Positions 41,540 to 51,651 are shown, counted from the stretch's first letter. The stretch: 64,000 bases of DNA from Acinetobacter oleivorans DR1 (GCF_000196795.1 NC_014259.1:3720001-3784000); one strand, 5' to 3'. Program-made: numbers and translations. The notes: a model not told the origin generated them from the sequence alone.

Positions 41540-44500
41540 TTACTCCGAATGTTGAAATTGAAAAACCGGATGATACAGATCATACGCAAACTCATCACAA
41601 GCATGTTGAAGCAAAGCTTGCGCATCTTGTTCTTGTAAAATAAAGCTCCAGTCTCGATGCAACTTGCAAGCTTCATTTTGAGTCATATCCATTGTGGTAA
41701 ATGACCCTGTCTCATTCCAGTATTTTAACAGCTCAGTGTAGCTCTTCTCATCCAGTTTTGCTTTTTCTGCCTGATTTGTTGTTTCCCACTGATATGCTTT
41801 GGCTTTTTCTAATGGCTTTAATAATAAGGCTGCTGGTAGAACCAATGGTTGTTGCTGTGCATGACGCCAGATTTTAAACCATGGCTGTAAATATTGCCGA
41901 GCTTGCTCAGAACTTACACCACTACAAATCACAGTTTGATCGCTAAAAACTACAATACGGCGTTTTTCAGCTCCTGCACTTCCCTCATTCAAATAAGCTA
42001 ACCAAAGTAAGTGTTCCAACCAGACTTTCGCGCGTCTTTTTGCTCGGGCGCTTGAAGGCTCCATACTCACCCAATCCCGAGTTTCAGACTTTGGAACCGT
42101 AATATTCATATGAAGTTGTTTAGCAATTCGCCAAATACGCTGAGTTGTTTGTGTCACTGCTGGTGCATAATGGTGAAGGCGTTCAAGTAAACATTCTTGC
42201 TCAAACACACCTTGTTGCCATGCGCTATATTTGACTTTACCTACAGGCAACTGATCAATTAATACTTCAGGTTGTGGATGCTGTTCAGATTGCTGTAAAA
42301 AATGTCGGATCGCATAGCGCCCTAAACCATCTAATAATAACGGTTCATTTTGGTCGAGCACTCCGACACTTCCTAAGTTTTCTACTCCTAAAGTTTTCAA
42401 ATATAAGCGTGCAGGGAACGTCACATCCTGTATCCACTGCTGGCTATCTAAAACCAGCATATCAGGAGCTTGTAGCGGATAAATCGTATTCGCCCAAGGT
42501 TGACGGTTTCCTGAGACTTGCTGAATTTGTGAAGCGACCTTAAACCAGTGATCTTGATAACGGATCACACTTTTTTGTACAGTAAAACCTTTCGGATCGA
42601 AGGGCTGTAAGTCATGTAAGTGATAGAGTTGTTTTAACTGTGATGGAATCTCAATCCCTTCAACAACTACATTTTCAGGTATATCGTCTTCAGCTTTCAC
42701 AATCAGGGCAAGGTGTTCACTGAACTCTTGAAGAATACTGGAAGGTTCTCGTACCTCACCATCATTCACATCAAAACCGTTATAAAACAGCCATAAATTG
42801 TCTTGGGCTAATAATAAAGCATCTAAAAACGCACCTTGATCATCTTCAAGTCGAGAGCGGTCACCTAACTGTTGACGCAGTGCATCCATTAAATCAAATG
42901 GCACATGGGTATCTCGGTTTGGAAATTGCCCTGCATCCAGATTTAGCATGACCATTAAGCGATAAGGTAACGGCCGAATATGTCCAATTTGAGCAAAGGT
43001 AATCTGCCCTGTTGGTTCAGCTTGTGCACTTTGGCTTTCTAAAGTTCGCTGAATTTCTTCAATAATATAAGGCAGAGGTAAGGTAATTTTGCGCAAAGTT
43101 CCTGTTTCTGTCTCGGCATAATAGCTTGCGAGCGTCAACATTCGCTCTTGTTTTTTAACAATTTCCCGAACAGCTTTTAAAGCAGCAACACCGACCTGCT
43201 CAAATTCAACAATATCTTTGCTTAGCACCTGAAGCCAATATTCAACCGTGTAGACTTTCCCCTGTTCATGTAAAGTCAGCCAATCACGGCGCTCATTCAA
43301 ATCTTGATAAATCTGAATGAGTGTACCAATCAGCTCGAAATCACCCGGTTGAACTTTGGCATAACTCAACACCTGATTAAATGTCGCATGCACAGGCACG
43401 GCAATGCCAAGGACCAATCGTTCTAAGGCAAATTTAAAGCTATATCGATAATCATCATCCCCTTCACACAAGCTGCGCTTGAGATGTTCTGCATCAAGCC
43501 CTCGTTTAAAGCCTGCATCGGCGAGTAAATTTAAAATTCGCTCAACCTGAACATATTCAAGTTCGTAACGTTGCTGGGTCGCATGCAAGCTTAACCAGTC
43601 AGCAAAATCATCAAAGCTAAAACGTCCCTGCATCAGCTGAATACGCCCAATCACGGCGCGCCATGCATTCAGTGCATCAAGTGATGCAACACCTGCAATT
43701 TTCACGGGCAAATGCACACCCTGCTCAGTAGCAGTAGCGGGAAATACACTTCGAATTAAAGGCTCTATGTCGGCTAAATTAGGAACTAAAACTAAAATAT
43801 CGTTTGGTCGGCGCGGTTGCTCATGTGGTTTAGCCAACCAACAGATTAATTGCTCTTTTAATACTTCAAGCTGACGTAAAGTCGAATGACAAACATGAAT
43901 CTGAATAGAGTCATCATCGGAAGCAAGCTCATATTGTTTAGCTTGGGGCTCCACTAAATGCAAAATATCTGACTGAACTTTACCGAGTAAACTTTCTGGA
44001 AAATCATCCACAAAAGCATCAACCCACTTACCTTCTTCACCCGTAGATAAATTTGATAATAGTGAAAAGTGGTCGCGGGCTTGTTTACCCAGTCTGGTTA
44101 AAAGCGGATGTCTGGACTCACGCGCTTCTGCATTAAAGTTGAGTGTAAATTTATTAAAGAAATCACTAATTTCAGCATCTGTTGCCTTGGGATTTTTTGC
44201 AATAAAACGCTCTTTTACCCCTAGGTCATAACGCTTCTTCCACAGTGGATCGACACTATCGGCCCAATATTCTTGTGAAGGGTTATAGTGCAAAATTAAT
44301 ACATCAATATATTGACCTAAACGGCGCAAGAACTGTAACTGGCTTGGCGGTAAATCTAATAACGTAAAGATCACCACTTGATTAGGTAATCTTGAAATAG
44401 CGTGCTTACTGCGATCTGGATGATCTAACTCTTGCCAGAACAACGCATCAATTTGCTGCATCTGCACAAAATCATCATGAAAATGTTGCTGCCACAACCA

Positions 44501-45175
44501 ACGCTGCCAACGCTCTAGCTCCTCAGTTTGATGCAATGCGAAAGCAGTCACTTCTTCATCTTTTTGCACAATATATTTTTCAATATCAAGTGCTCGGCCT
44601 TGACCCCAAGCAGCCAACCAGTTTTCCGGACAGGTGCAACTATTTTCACAACCTCGCTGACACTGTCCACGATAAATCATATAGTTGCTAAATAAATCAG
44701 CAATCTGCTCAGCGACCCAATACAGCATTTTTTGTTTTTTTAATTGTTTATCTATACCTTGTTCGAGTCGATCTGCGCTGTCATAAATACGCTGAACAAT
44801 AGAATGTAAAGGATGTGATGTGTCTATGCTCATCGTGTCAGGTTGAATAAACTCATGCAAAGCCTGATGCACCCGCCATTTAAAAATCAAACGGGGGATG
44901 TTGGCTTTACGGACCTGCTCTTTATGCGTAGTTAAGACTTGCTGATAGGCATACCACTGGAAGCCGCGTACTCGTTGGTGAAACTGGTAATTGGCACTCA
45001 TCCCTTGCTGTTCTGCAAGTTTTTGTATCAGCCACTGCTCGACCGCAGGACTTGGAACAATAAAATGCTGGGTTTTCAAAACCTGTAATGGATGCGTTGA
45101 AGCTTGAGATGTAGACGCTAATACACCTTGCAATAACACATCAATACGTTGACTTTGAATAACATGGATCCCCAT
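41540..45175 (-). CDS. recC: Exodeoxyribonuclease V subunit gamma (RecC)
   Basis: 1211 residues, about 90 longer than E. coli RecC. The N-terminus has HFIVPSPAVEQWLIQKLAEQ, and the middle has GRFSFDDFADWL and the conserved LNLDAGQFPNRD and PFDLMDALRQQLGDRSRLEDDQGAF segments. RecC holds RecB and RecD together, splits the DNA strands and scans for Chi. Active-site residues of its degenerate helicase and nuclease domains are not expected. It is the first gene of recC-recB-recD; no ptrA gene separates it from recB, unlike E. coli. Confidence 0.96.
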   Translation of the reverse strand: MGIHVIQSQRIDVLLQGVLASTSQASTHPLQVLKTQHFIVPSPAVEQWLIQKLAEQQGMSANYQFHQRVRGFQWYAYQQVLTTHKEQVRKANIPRLIFKWRVHQALHEFIQPDTMSIDTSHPLHSIVQRIYDSADRLEQGIDKQLKKQKMLYWVAEQIADLFSNYMIYRGQCQRGCENSCTCPENWLAAWGQGRALDIEKYIVQKDEEVTAFALHQTEELERWQRWLWQQHFHDDFVQMQQIDALFWQELDHPDRSKHAISRLPNQVVIFTLLDLPPSQLQFLRRLGQYIDVLILHYNPSQEYWADSVDPLWKKRYDLGVKERFIAKNPKATDAEISDFFNKFTLNFNAEARESRHPLLTRLGKQARDHFSLLSNLSTGEEGKWVDAFVDDFPESLLGKVQSDILHLVEPQAKQYELASDDDSIQIHVCHSTLRQLEVLKEQLICWLAKPHEQPRRPNDILVLVPNLADIEPLIRSVFPATATEQGVHLPVKIAGVASLDALNAWRAVIGRIQLMQGRFSFDDFADWLSLHATQQRYELEYVQVERILNLLADAGFKRGLDAEHLKRSLCEGDDDYRYSFKFALERLVLGIAVPVHATFNQVLSYAKVQPGDFELIGTLIQIYQDLNERRDWLTLHEQGKVYTVEYWLQVLSKDIVEFEQVGVAALKAVREIVKKQERMLTLASYYAETETGTLRKITLPLPYIIEEIQRTLESQSAQAEPTGQITFAQIGHIRPLPYRLMVMLNLDAGQFPNRDTHVPFDLMDALRQQLGDRSRLEDDQGAFLDALLLAQDNLWLFYNGFDVNDGEVREPSSILQEFSEHLALIVKAEDDIPENVVVEGIEIPSQLKQLYHLHDLQPFDPKGFTVQKSVIRYQDHWFKVASQIQQVSGNRQPWANTIYPLQAPDMLVLDSQQWIQDVTFPARLYLKTLGVENLGSVGVLDQNEPLLLDGLGRYAIRHFLQQSEQHPQPEVLIDQLPVGKVKYSAWQQGVFEQECLLERLHHYAPAVTQTTQRIWRIAKQLHMNITVPKSETRDWVSMEPSSARAKRRAKVWLEHLLWLAYLNEGSAGAEKRRIVVFSDQTVICSGVSSEQARQYLQPWFKIWRHAQQQPLVLPAALLLKPLEKAKAYQWETTNQAEKAKLDEKSYTELLKYWNETGSFTTMDMTQNEACKLHRDWSFILQEQDAQALLQHACDEFAYDLYHPVFQFQHSE

Positions 45176-45344
45176 TTATTTCATTTCCTGCTTGCATAAT
45201 TTATGCACAAAATCATAAACATTCATTACTATACAACTGAATCTGACTATGTCACGTTGGTTTAAACACAGCATAATTTAACTTCAGGTGTCACTTACAC
45301 TTGGTTTGAATGACGCCATCAAGAAATTTATACAGGTAGACATT

Positions 45345-45851
45345 ATGAAAATTGACAAGATTCCTGACTATATTGATCCTAGCCTAAATCTGGAACAAAT
45401 TCGCGATGAGTGCCATGATCTCATCAAAAAAAGAGCTTACGTCTCAGCAGGGGCGGCAATTGTACCGATTCCTTTTTTTGACGTGGTGATAGATTTGGGA
45501 ATTTTGTCGTACCTGATTCCAGATATCAATTCCCGTTTCGGTTTAGCCCCTGAACACGTAAGTGTCTATGACCCAAAAACCAAAACAATTCACTGGGATG
45601 AGCTACGTAAACGTGGTTTTGAATTTTCAGGCTTTGTAGTGGCACGCACGACCGTTAAAAAAACATTTAACGGCTTCTTTGGCAAAATCGTAACGAAACA
45701 AGTGACTAAATTTATACCACTAGGCGGACAAATTGTAGCAGCTAGTTTAGGCTATTTCATGATGAAAAAAATAGCAGAAACGCATCTTACTGACAGTTAT
45801 AATCTTGCAAAACGTATTCAGCAAAAAAGCCGCACCACTATTGTAAATTAA
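45345..45851 (+). CDS. Small protein, possibly DUF697-like
   Basis: 168 residues from the ATG at 45345, with AGGTAG upstream; a longer in-frame start at 45288 is possible. A hydrophobic segment with AYVSAGAAIVPIPFFDVVIDLGILSYLIP, in parts, and a second one with KFIPLGGQIVAASLGYFMMK resemble the membrane-associated helices of DUF697 proteins, which often accompany GTPases. There is no GTPase here. The protein is basic in the middle and ends in a short helix. Function unknown; divergent from recC. Confidence 0.6.
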   Translation: MKIDKIPDYIDPSLNLEQIRDECHDLIKKRAYVSAGAAIVPIPFFDVVIDLGILSYLIPDINSRFGLAPEHVSVYDPKTKTIHWDELRKRGFEFSGFVVARTTVKKTFNGFFGKIVTKQVTKFIPLGGQIVAASLGYFMMKKIAETHLTDSYNLAKRIQQKSRTTIVN

Positions 45852-45864
45852 TCTATGCCTTATG

Positions 45865-45895
45865 GCTGAGAGCTTAATCTGCTCTCAGCTGTTTT
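45865..45895 (+). terminator. Terminator overlapping the end of pap
   Basis: GCTGAGAGC / GCTCTCAGC (9 pairs) with a 7-base loop, then TGTTTT. The pap stop codon, on the other strand, lies in the loop. Confidence 0.7.
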
Positions 45896-47292
45896 AAAAC
45901 TGCCCTTAATACTTCTAGACGTGCCGTATATTTATCATCAGTTGCAACAATATACCAAGGTGCGTAATCGGTACTGGTTCGCTCAAACATATCTGCTGCC
46001 GCTTTTAAATAATCATCCCATTTATCACGATTACGCCAATCTTCTGCGGTAATTTTAAAACGTTTATGCGGTGTCTCTTCTCTGGCCTTAAAGCGCTGCT
46101 CTTGCTCATCTTTGCTAATCGCAAGCCAAATTTTTACCACAATCGTTTGACTATCAAATAAATCTCTTTCAAAACGATTAATTTCGTCATAGGCACGCTG
46201 CCACTCTAAAGGTGAAGCAAAACCTTCAACACGTTCAACAAGTACGCGCCCATACCATGTCCGATCAAAGATTGTGATTTTCTCGGCTTCATTAATGCGG
46301 TTCCAAAAGCGCCATAAGTAAGGATGTCGTGCTTCAAAGCGTTCAGGTGCTCCAATACAATGAATATCATATTCACGCGGGTCTAGGTTTTTAACAATTC
46401 GCTTAATTGCCCCCCCTTTACCAGCAGCATCCATTCCCTCAAAAGCAATGACGACATTACGTTTATCGAAACGCATGGCATCAGCAATTTTTTTGCTTAG
46501 TTTATCGAGCTCTTTTTTGTATTCGGCTTTTTCAAGAGGTTCATTAGAAGGTTTTAATAAACTCTCTGGAATTTTAGCCTGCTGCCATTTCCCTTTGACT
46601 TCGGTTTCATGGTCTGGAAGTTGGCGCATGTGTTGTAAAAGGTACTGAGCAAAAAACTGATCACGTTGCTTTTCATCTTCGCCATCAATAATGTACCAAT
46701 CATCGGTAAAACGACGGCGTAACTTTTGCAAAGTGTCGTATTGTTTTTTATTACGCCAATCTAGACCGTGAAGCTTATGCCAGTGTTGCTCAGACGGGTC
46801 AATTTTGTCTAAACGTTTTTGTAGTGATTTCCATGAAAGATCGAACCAGACTTTAACCACATCGACATAGTTATTTTTTAAATCTTGCTCAAATGCCCGC
46901 ATATTTTCAACATAAGCATCAAAGCGTGCTTCATCTAAAGGCTCAGACACATGTGTCGCTGTTACGAGCAAATCGCTATACCAATTACCAAACATCACCA
47001 CGATTTGACCTTCGGTAGGAATAAACTCCGAATAAGATTGCCAAAATGCTTCTGTATCTGTCAGCACACGTGGCGCATCTGCTTTTACTCGTAAATATCT
47101 AGGGTCTAACCACTCGCGAAGCTGCTTAACCGCTTCCCCTTTACCTGCCAGCTCAATACCACTCATTAAAATGAGTGTGCTTTTAGCGTTGGGTTTTCCC
47201 CGACTTTCTTTTAACGCATATTGTGCTTCAATCAAGTCAACTGAAAGCAGTTCTTCATCTCGAATTTCAAATTTTGGTTGTTGTTCACTCAT
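45874..47292 (-). CDS. pap: Polyphosphate:AMP phosphotransferase (PPK2 class II)
   Basis: 472 residues with two PPK2 domains. The C-terminal one is complete: Walker A in FEGMDAAGKGGAIKRI and the lid/Walker B region in IFDRTWYGRVLVERVEGF. The N-terminal one keeps AGKG (MSGIELAGKGEAVKQL) but has FGNWYSDLLV where the catalytic FDRxWYxR is expected, so it is probably structural. The enzyme makes ADP from AMP using polyphosphate, an activity first described in Acinetobacter johnsonii. It is convergent with the small DUF697-like gene. Confidence 0.94.
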   Translation of the reverse strand: MSEQQPKFEIRDEELLSVDLIEAQYALKESRGKPNAKSTLILMSGIELAGKGEAVKQLREWLDPRYLRVKADAPRVLTDTEAFWQSYSEFIPTEGQIVVMFGNWYSDLLVTATHVSEPLDEARFDAYVENMRAFEQDLKNNYVDVVKVWFDLSWKSLQKRLDKIDPSEQHWHKLHGLDWRNKKQYDTLQKLRRRFTDDWYIIDGEDEKQRDQFFAQYLLQHMRQLPDHETEVKGKWQQAKIPESLLKPSNEPLEKAEYKKELDKLSKKIADAMRFDKRNVVIAFEGMDAAGKGGAIKRIVKNLDPREYDIHCIGAPERFEARHPYLWRFWNRINEAEKITIFDRTWYGRVLVERVEGFASPLEWQRAYDEINRFERDLFDSQTIVVKIWLAISKDEQEQRFKAREETPHKRFKITAEDWRNRDKWDDYLKAAADMFERTSTDYAPWYIVATDDKYTARLEVLRAVLKQLRAD

Positions 47293-47501
47293 AGTCCACG
47301 GCTCTAATATTTTATTGTTTAATTTCGATGATCTTTAACTTATGCGGTTAAATGATGAATTGCTATACAAATTATGTCATTGCGACAAAAATCTGTCTAA
47401 GAATTGACGCATGAATCATTTTTTTTACATCTACTCGCCATAGTACAAGGTTACAATGCCTCTTATGATTTTTTGCAAATAGCCCAATATTAGAGCCTTA
47501 A

Positions 47502-48209
47502 ATGTCTAAACTCGCTGCTTTTGATGAACTTTTACAACAATATAAAACATTTAATTATCATGACAATCCAGTGCTTGCCCAACGTTTGCAAGATGTACAA
47601 ACATGGCTAAAAGAGCGGATGAAAGATACGCATCACGACTTTTTTAATCTGCCTGAACATAAACTCATGTCAGAGTATTTTTTAAATCGTTTATATGGTG
47701 GTCCAGAGTTTGATGCTCTTGCAGCTCAAATTGAACGCTTATTGAAATATGCTCATAAAGCCGAAAAAGTATTGCCTGAAAATGCAATTAAAACTGGCAC
47801 TAAATCGGTAAGTTTAGCTGTGCTTGCAACTCAACTTGATGAGCAAGTGGCTATGCAGCTTCTTGAGGACTATCCGGCAGATACAGTACTCACTGATGAG
47901 ATTATGCGTTTAACCTTAATCAAGCTTGACCAAGCAGAAGCTCGTTATCAACAGCTTGCTCTTCTTGATGATTTAGGAGCAGCTCTCGATAGATACATGC
48001 GCTCATTTATGATGTTTACGGCCTTTAAAATGTGTAAAGGCATTGCCCAAAAATATCACTTCGAATTGATGTATGATTTTATCCAAGATGGTTTTAGTGC
48101 GATGAAACCGTTAAAATCAGCCGAGAACTTTATCAAGACTTTTACTGAAAAAGAACGCCAAATTATTGAAAATGTACATTCAGGGCATCCGAATCCGTTT
48201 AGAGTGTGA
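47502..48209 (+). CDS. FFLEELY motif protein
   Basis: 235 residues, all-helical by inspection, without membrane segments or catalytic motif. The stretch HKLMSEYFLNRLYGGPEFDAL corresponds to the FFLEELYG signature that gives this family its name; it occurs in Acinetobacter and relatives, and its function is not known to me. It lies upstream of the ubiE-ubiJ-ubiB operon on the same strand, 147 bases before ubiE. It may have its own promoter in the 209-base divergent gap with pap. A role near quinone metabolism would be speculation. Confidence 0.75.
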   Translation: MSKLAAFDELLQQYKTFNYHDNPVLAQRLQDVQTWLKERMKDTHHDFFNLPEHKLMSEYFLNRLYGGPEFDALAAQIERLLKYAHKAEKVLPENAIKTGTKSVSLAVLATQLDEQVAMQLLEDYPADTVLTDEIMRLTLIKLDQAEARYQQLALLDDLGAALDRYMRSFMMFTAFKMCKGIAQKYHFELMYDFIQDGFSAMKPLKSAENFIKTFTEKERQIIENVHSGHPNPFRV

Positions 48210-48356
48210 TAAGGTCGGCACAGAGAAAAAATCAACCTTACGAAGTTGAGATTTTATTCATTATATTTGCATGATGATGCCTGTAAAAATAGACAAAATC
48301 TGTCATCATGCAGAACTTATTCCGTTTCACTTGAGTTTGAGTCTAGGAGAGACAAT

Positions 48357-49304
48357 ATGTCTAACGAAAACCAAAAGCCAACATCTCCAACTGAGCAGGC
48401 ACAAAGTTCAGACAAAGTTAGCCCATTCCTAAGCTCACCTTTACCGTCAGGTACACCTCAAGGGCAACAACAATCTTTACAACAAACCTTAACCGATACA
48501 CCTGTTAATGGTTCTGTACCGAAATATAATTTACCACGTGGTGCTGGCAATACTGGCAACGTTGGTGAAACCACTCACTTCGGTTATTCAACTGTTAGAA
48601 CTGAAGATAAAGCTCAAAAAGTTGCAGAAGTATTCCACTCGGTTGCAAGCAAATATGACTTGATGAATGACTTAATGTCATTTGGTATTCACCGCCTATG
48701 GAAACGCTTCGCAATTAACATGTCTGGCGTACGCCGTGGTCAACACGTGTTAGATATTGCTGGTGGTACAGGCGATTTAGCGAAAGTATTCAGCCGCGAA
48801 GTTGGTCCTCAAGGTCATGTCGTTCTTTCAGACATTAACGAGTCTATGCTTAATGTTGGTCGTGATCGCCTCATTGATGCAGGCTGTACCAACGTTGACT
48901 TCGTACTTGCCAATGCAGAAACTTTAGAGCCTTTTGCAGATAACAGCTTTGACTTACTCACCATTAGCTTTGGTTTACGTAACGTGACAGATAAAGATGC
49001 CGCGCTTGCATCTATGTTCCGTGTGTTAAAGCCAGGTGGCCGTTTACTTATTCTCGAATTTTCTAAGCCTGTATTTGAGCCATTCTCAAAACTTTATGAC
49101 CTCTATTCATTCACTGCTTTACCGATTATGGGTAAATTGGTTGCGAATGACTCTGAAAGTTATAAATATTTGGCTGAATCAATTCGTATGCATCCAGACC
49201 AACGCACCTTAAAAGGTATGATGGAAAATGCTGGCTTCCAGAACTGTGACTATCACAACCTTACTGCTGGTATCGTTGCCGTTCACCGTGGCTTTAAACT
49301 GTAA
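48357..49304 (+). CDS. ubiE: Ubiquinone/menaquinone C-methyltransferase UbiE
   Basis: 315 residues from the ATG at 48357, which has AGGAGA upstream. The methyltransferase part starts at about residue 71 with ETTHFGYSTV, followed by VASKYDLMNDLMSFGIHRLW, SAM-binding VLDIAGGTGDLAKVF and SFGLRNVTDK. It methylates the demethoxy intermediates of ubiquinone. The first 65 or so residues are an extra low-complexity segment, rich in Gln, Ser, Pro and Thr, not found in E. coli UbiE (251 residues). It is first of ubiE-ubiJ-ubiB, with short gaps of 11 and 12 bases. Confidence 0.96.
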   Translation: MSNENQKPTSPTEQAQSSDKVSPFLSSPLPSGTPQGQQQSLQQTLTDTPVNGSVPKYNLPRGAGNTGNVGETTHFGYSTVRTEDKAQKVAEVFHSVASKYDLMNDLMSFGIHRLWKRFAINMSGVRRGQHVLDIAGGTGDLAKVFSREVGPQGHVVLSDINESMLNVGRDRLIDAGCTNVDFVLANAETLEPFADNSFDLLTISFGLRNVTDKDAALASMFRVLKPGGRLLILEFSKPVFEPFSKLYDLYSFTALPIMGKLVANDSESYKYLAESIRMHPDQRTLKGMMENAGFQNCDYHNLTAGIVAVHRGFKL

Positions 49305-49315
49305 GGGATAACGAT

Positions 49316-49984
49316 ATGTGGTCGATTTTGGCACTCGGTGCAGTCGAACGTATCATTCATCATCTGATCGATCTGGATGCGGTTACACGCATTCAGCTTA
49401 ATCAGTTACAGGGCAAAATGCTGCGTGTTGTGATTAATAGCCCGCAGCTTTCTGTCGATGTATTCTTTGACCAAGAAAAAGTACGTCTTGAACCTACTGC
49501 AACAGGGCACAGTGAAAAGCCTTCTATTTTTGAACAACGCCCTTTTGATGCACAATTCAAAATTTCTGAAGCAACAGCAACTTTGCATGTTAAAGATGTC
49601 GTCGAACTAATTAAATTATTGGTCAGCGATCCAGATCAGATTGGCAATATCCCATTGCAAGGTGACTACCACCTGCTACAGGATATTCAAAAGATTATGC
49701 AGCAAGCTGAACCAGATTTAGCTTCGCACTTATCAAGATGGGTAGGTCCTCAACTCGCCCACGAAATTGGCAAGATTCAACTTGCACCAAAATATTTAAA
49801 ACGCTCTCTTCAAAGTCATCTATTTTTTGCAGAAGACGCATTAAAAGAAGATAGCGGTCTATTTGCCCCTCGTTGGGAAATGGATGATTTAACTCAAGCA
49901 ACTCGCAAGCTTAATCAAGACATTGACCGTCTAGAAGCAAGATTGCAGCAACTCAACACACAACTACAACCCTCTCAAGATTAG
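49316..49984 (+). CDS. ubiJ: Ubiquinone biosynthesis accessory factor UbiJ (SCP2 domain)
   Basis: 222 residues. An N-terminal SCP2 sterol-carrier-like domain (about 15-105) contains LVSDPDQIGNIPLQGDYHLL, followed by a helical part and a C-terminal coiled coil (LNQDIDRLEARLQQLNTQLQ). UbiJ binds lipid quinone intermediates and organises the soluble Ubi enzyme complex with UbiK. Its place between ubiE and ubiB matches the E. coli operon and supports the name despite low overall sequence conservation in this family. Confidence 0.93.
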   Translation: MWSILALGAVERIIHHLIDLDAVTRIQLNQLQGKMLRVVINSPQLSVDVFFDQEKVRLEPTATGHSEKPSIFEQRPFDAQFKISEATATLHVKDVVELIKLLVSDPDQIGNIPLQGDYHLLQDIQKIMQQAEPDLASHLSRWVGPQLAHEIGKIQLAPKYLKRSLQSHLFFAEDALKEDSGLFAPRWEMDDLTQATRKLNQDIDRLEARLQQLNTQLQPSQD

Positions 49985-49996
49985 GTAAGACCGTAT

Positions 49997-51616
49997 ATGA
50001 TTCCGCACGTTTCACGTTTACTCGAACTTTGGCGTATTGCAGCGCACTATAGACTCGATACGTTGTTCCCTGCGGATGAATTACCAGTTAAAGCTCAACG
50101 TGCATTAAGTGTTATTAAAATGCACCCAGCTGCATGGTCTAGTCGCGAACGTAAAAATCCTTTAAAGCTCAAAGAAGCTTTGGAAGAGATGGGGCCGCTT
50201 GCAATTAAGCTTGGACAATTACTGTCAACTCGACGTGATTTGATTCCACCTGAAATACTCGCTCAATTGGTCTTACTTCAAGATCAGGTCAAACCTTTTG
50301 ATAGCAATGTTGCCAAACAACGTATTCAAGAATCATTGAAAGCTGACGTAAATACCTTGTTTGCACGATTTGATGACCAGCCATTAGCAGCTGCTTCAAT
50401 TGCACAAGTTCACACTGCTGCTTTGCACGACGGTCGAGAAGTTGTTGTTAAAGTGACTCGTCCTGACATTCGCAACCAAATTTTGCAAGACTTTGAGATT
50501 TTGGCATGGTTAGGCAACACACTAGAAAGTCGCCTTGAAGCTGCTCGTGCCTTACATCTCTCTGAAATTATTCAAGACTACCGCCAGATTATCTTAAATG
50601 AGCTGGACTTGAGTATCGAAGCAGACAACACCCGTCGTATGCGCCATTATTTTACTGGCTCAACCATGATGTATGTGCCTGAAGTCTACATGGACACCAA
50701 AGATGTCATGGTTGCGGAGCGCATTACAGGTGTACCTATTTCAGATACGGCAACCTTTGACCGTCTAGGCATGGACCGTGCACAACTTGCAGAAAAAGGA
50801 TTAACCATTTTCTTTACGCAAGTATTCCGCGATAACTTTTTCCATGCCGACATGCACCCTGGCAATGTCTTTGTAGAAACAATTAACCCAAGCAATCCAC
50901 GCTTTATTGCACTCGACTGTGCAATTATGGGTGAATTATCTAAGCATGACCAGATGACTATTGCCCGCATGTTGCTTGCTGTAATGAACAGCAACTTTAT
51001 GCAGCTCATTCAAATTGTGCATCAAGCTGGCTGGATTCCACCGGGTACAGACCAAGATGCGCTATCGCGTGAAATGCGTCGCACCGTTGGTCCAATGGTA
51101 TCTAAACCAATGGATCAACTTGATTTTGCGGGCATCTTGATTCAAGTAATGGATATTGCCCGTCGCTTCCATTTAGAGATTCCGCCACAACTCATGTTGT
51201 TGCTAAAAACTTTAGTGCATGTCGAAGGCCTAGGGACCGATCTTTACCCGCAGCTCGACATCTGGAAATTGGCAAAACCAATTTTGACTGAATGGGTCAA
51301 GGCCAACATGAACCCAGTCAAAAATATAAAAGAGTTAGGACAACAATTACCTGACCTGCTTTTAGGTGCTCAAGATTTCCCAAGCTTAATTGTCGATAGT
51401 TTAAATGGTTTAAAAAATCAGTCTGCTTGGCAAGACCGTCAGTTACGCGAAATGCAGCAACTTCGTTTGCAAATGGAACATCAACAACGCCGCAGCTGGA
51501 TGTTCGGTAGTAGCATGCTGATTTTACTCACCATCGCGATTATTAGCCCTTGGTTTGTTTCTATTATTTTAATTGTGCTAAGCAGTTTATTAGCGCTTTG
51601 GCGTATATTGAAATAA
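49997..51616 (+). CDS. ubiB: Atypical kinase UbiB
   Basis: 539 residues. The KxGQ segment is AIKLGQLLSTRRDLIP, the alanine-rich loop AAASIAQVHTA, the ATP lysine is in VVVKVTRP, and HADMHPGNVFV and IALDCAIMGEL form the metal-binding region (DCA in place of DFG). Two transmembrane helices close the protein (about 497-535). UbiB is an ATPase of the inner membrane that supports ubiquinone synthesis, probably by making lipid intermediates accessible. It is last of the operon, with a strong terminator. Confidence 0.97.
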   Translation: MIPHVSRLLELWRIAAHYRLDTLFPADELPVKAQRALSVIKMHPAAWSSRERKNPLKLKEALEEMGPLAIKLGQLLSTRRDLIPPEILAQLVLLQDQVKPFDSNVAKQRIQESLKADVNTLFARFDDQPLAAASIAQVHTAALHDGREVVVKVTRPDIRNQILQDFEILAWLGNTLESRLEAARALHLSEIIQDYRQIILNELDLSIEADNTRRMRHYFTGSTMMYVPEVYMDTKDVMVAERITGVPISDTATFDRLGMDRAQLAEKGLTIFFTQVFRDNFFHADMHPGNVFVETINPSNPRFIALDCAIMGELSKHDQMTIARMLLAVMNSNFMQLIQIVHQAGWIPPGTDQDALSREMRRTVGPMVSKPMDQLDFAGILIQVMDIARRFHLEIPPQLMLLLKTLVHVEGLGTDLYPQLDIWKLAKPILTEWVKANMNPVKNIKELGQQLPDLLLGAQDFPSLIVDSLNGLKNQSAWQDRQLREMQQLRLQMEHQQRRSWMFGSSMLILLTIAIISPWFVSIILIVLSSLLALWRILK

Positions 51617-51622
51617 GTTTAA

Positions 51623-51651
51623 AATCCCTTGCCCGCGCAAGGGATTTTTTT
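51623..51651. terminator. Intrinsic terminator after ubiB
   Basis: AATCCCTTGC / GCAAGGGATT, 10 pairs, CCGC loop, followed by a T-run. Confidence 0.93.
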
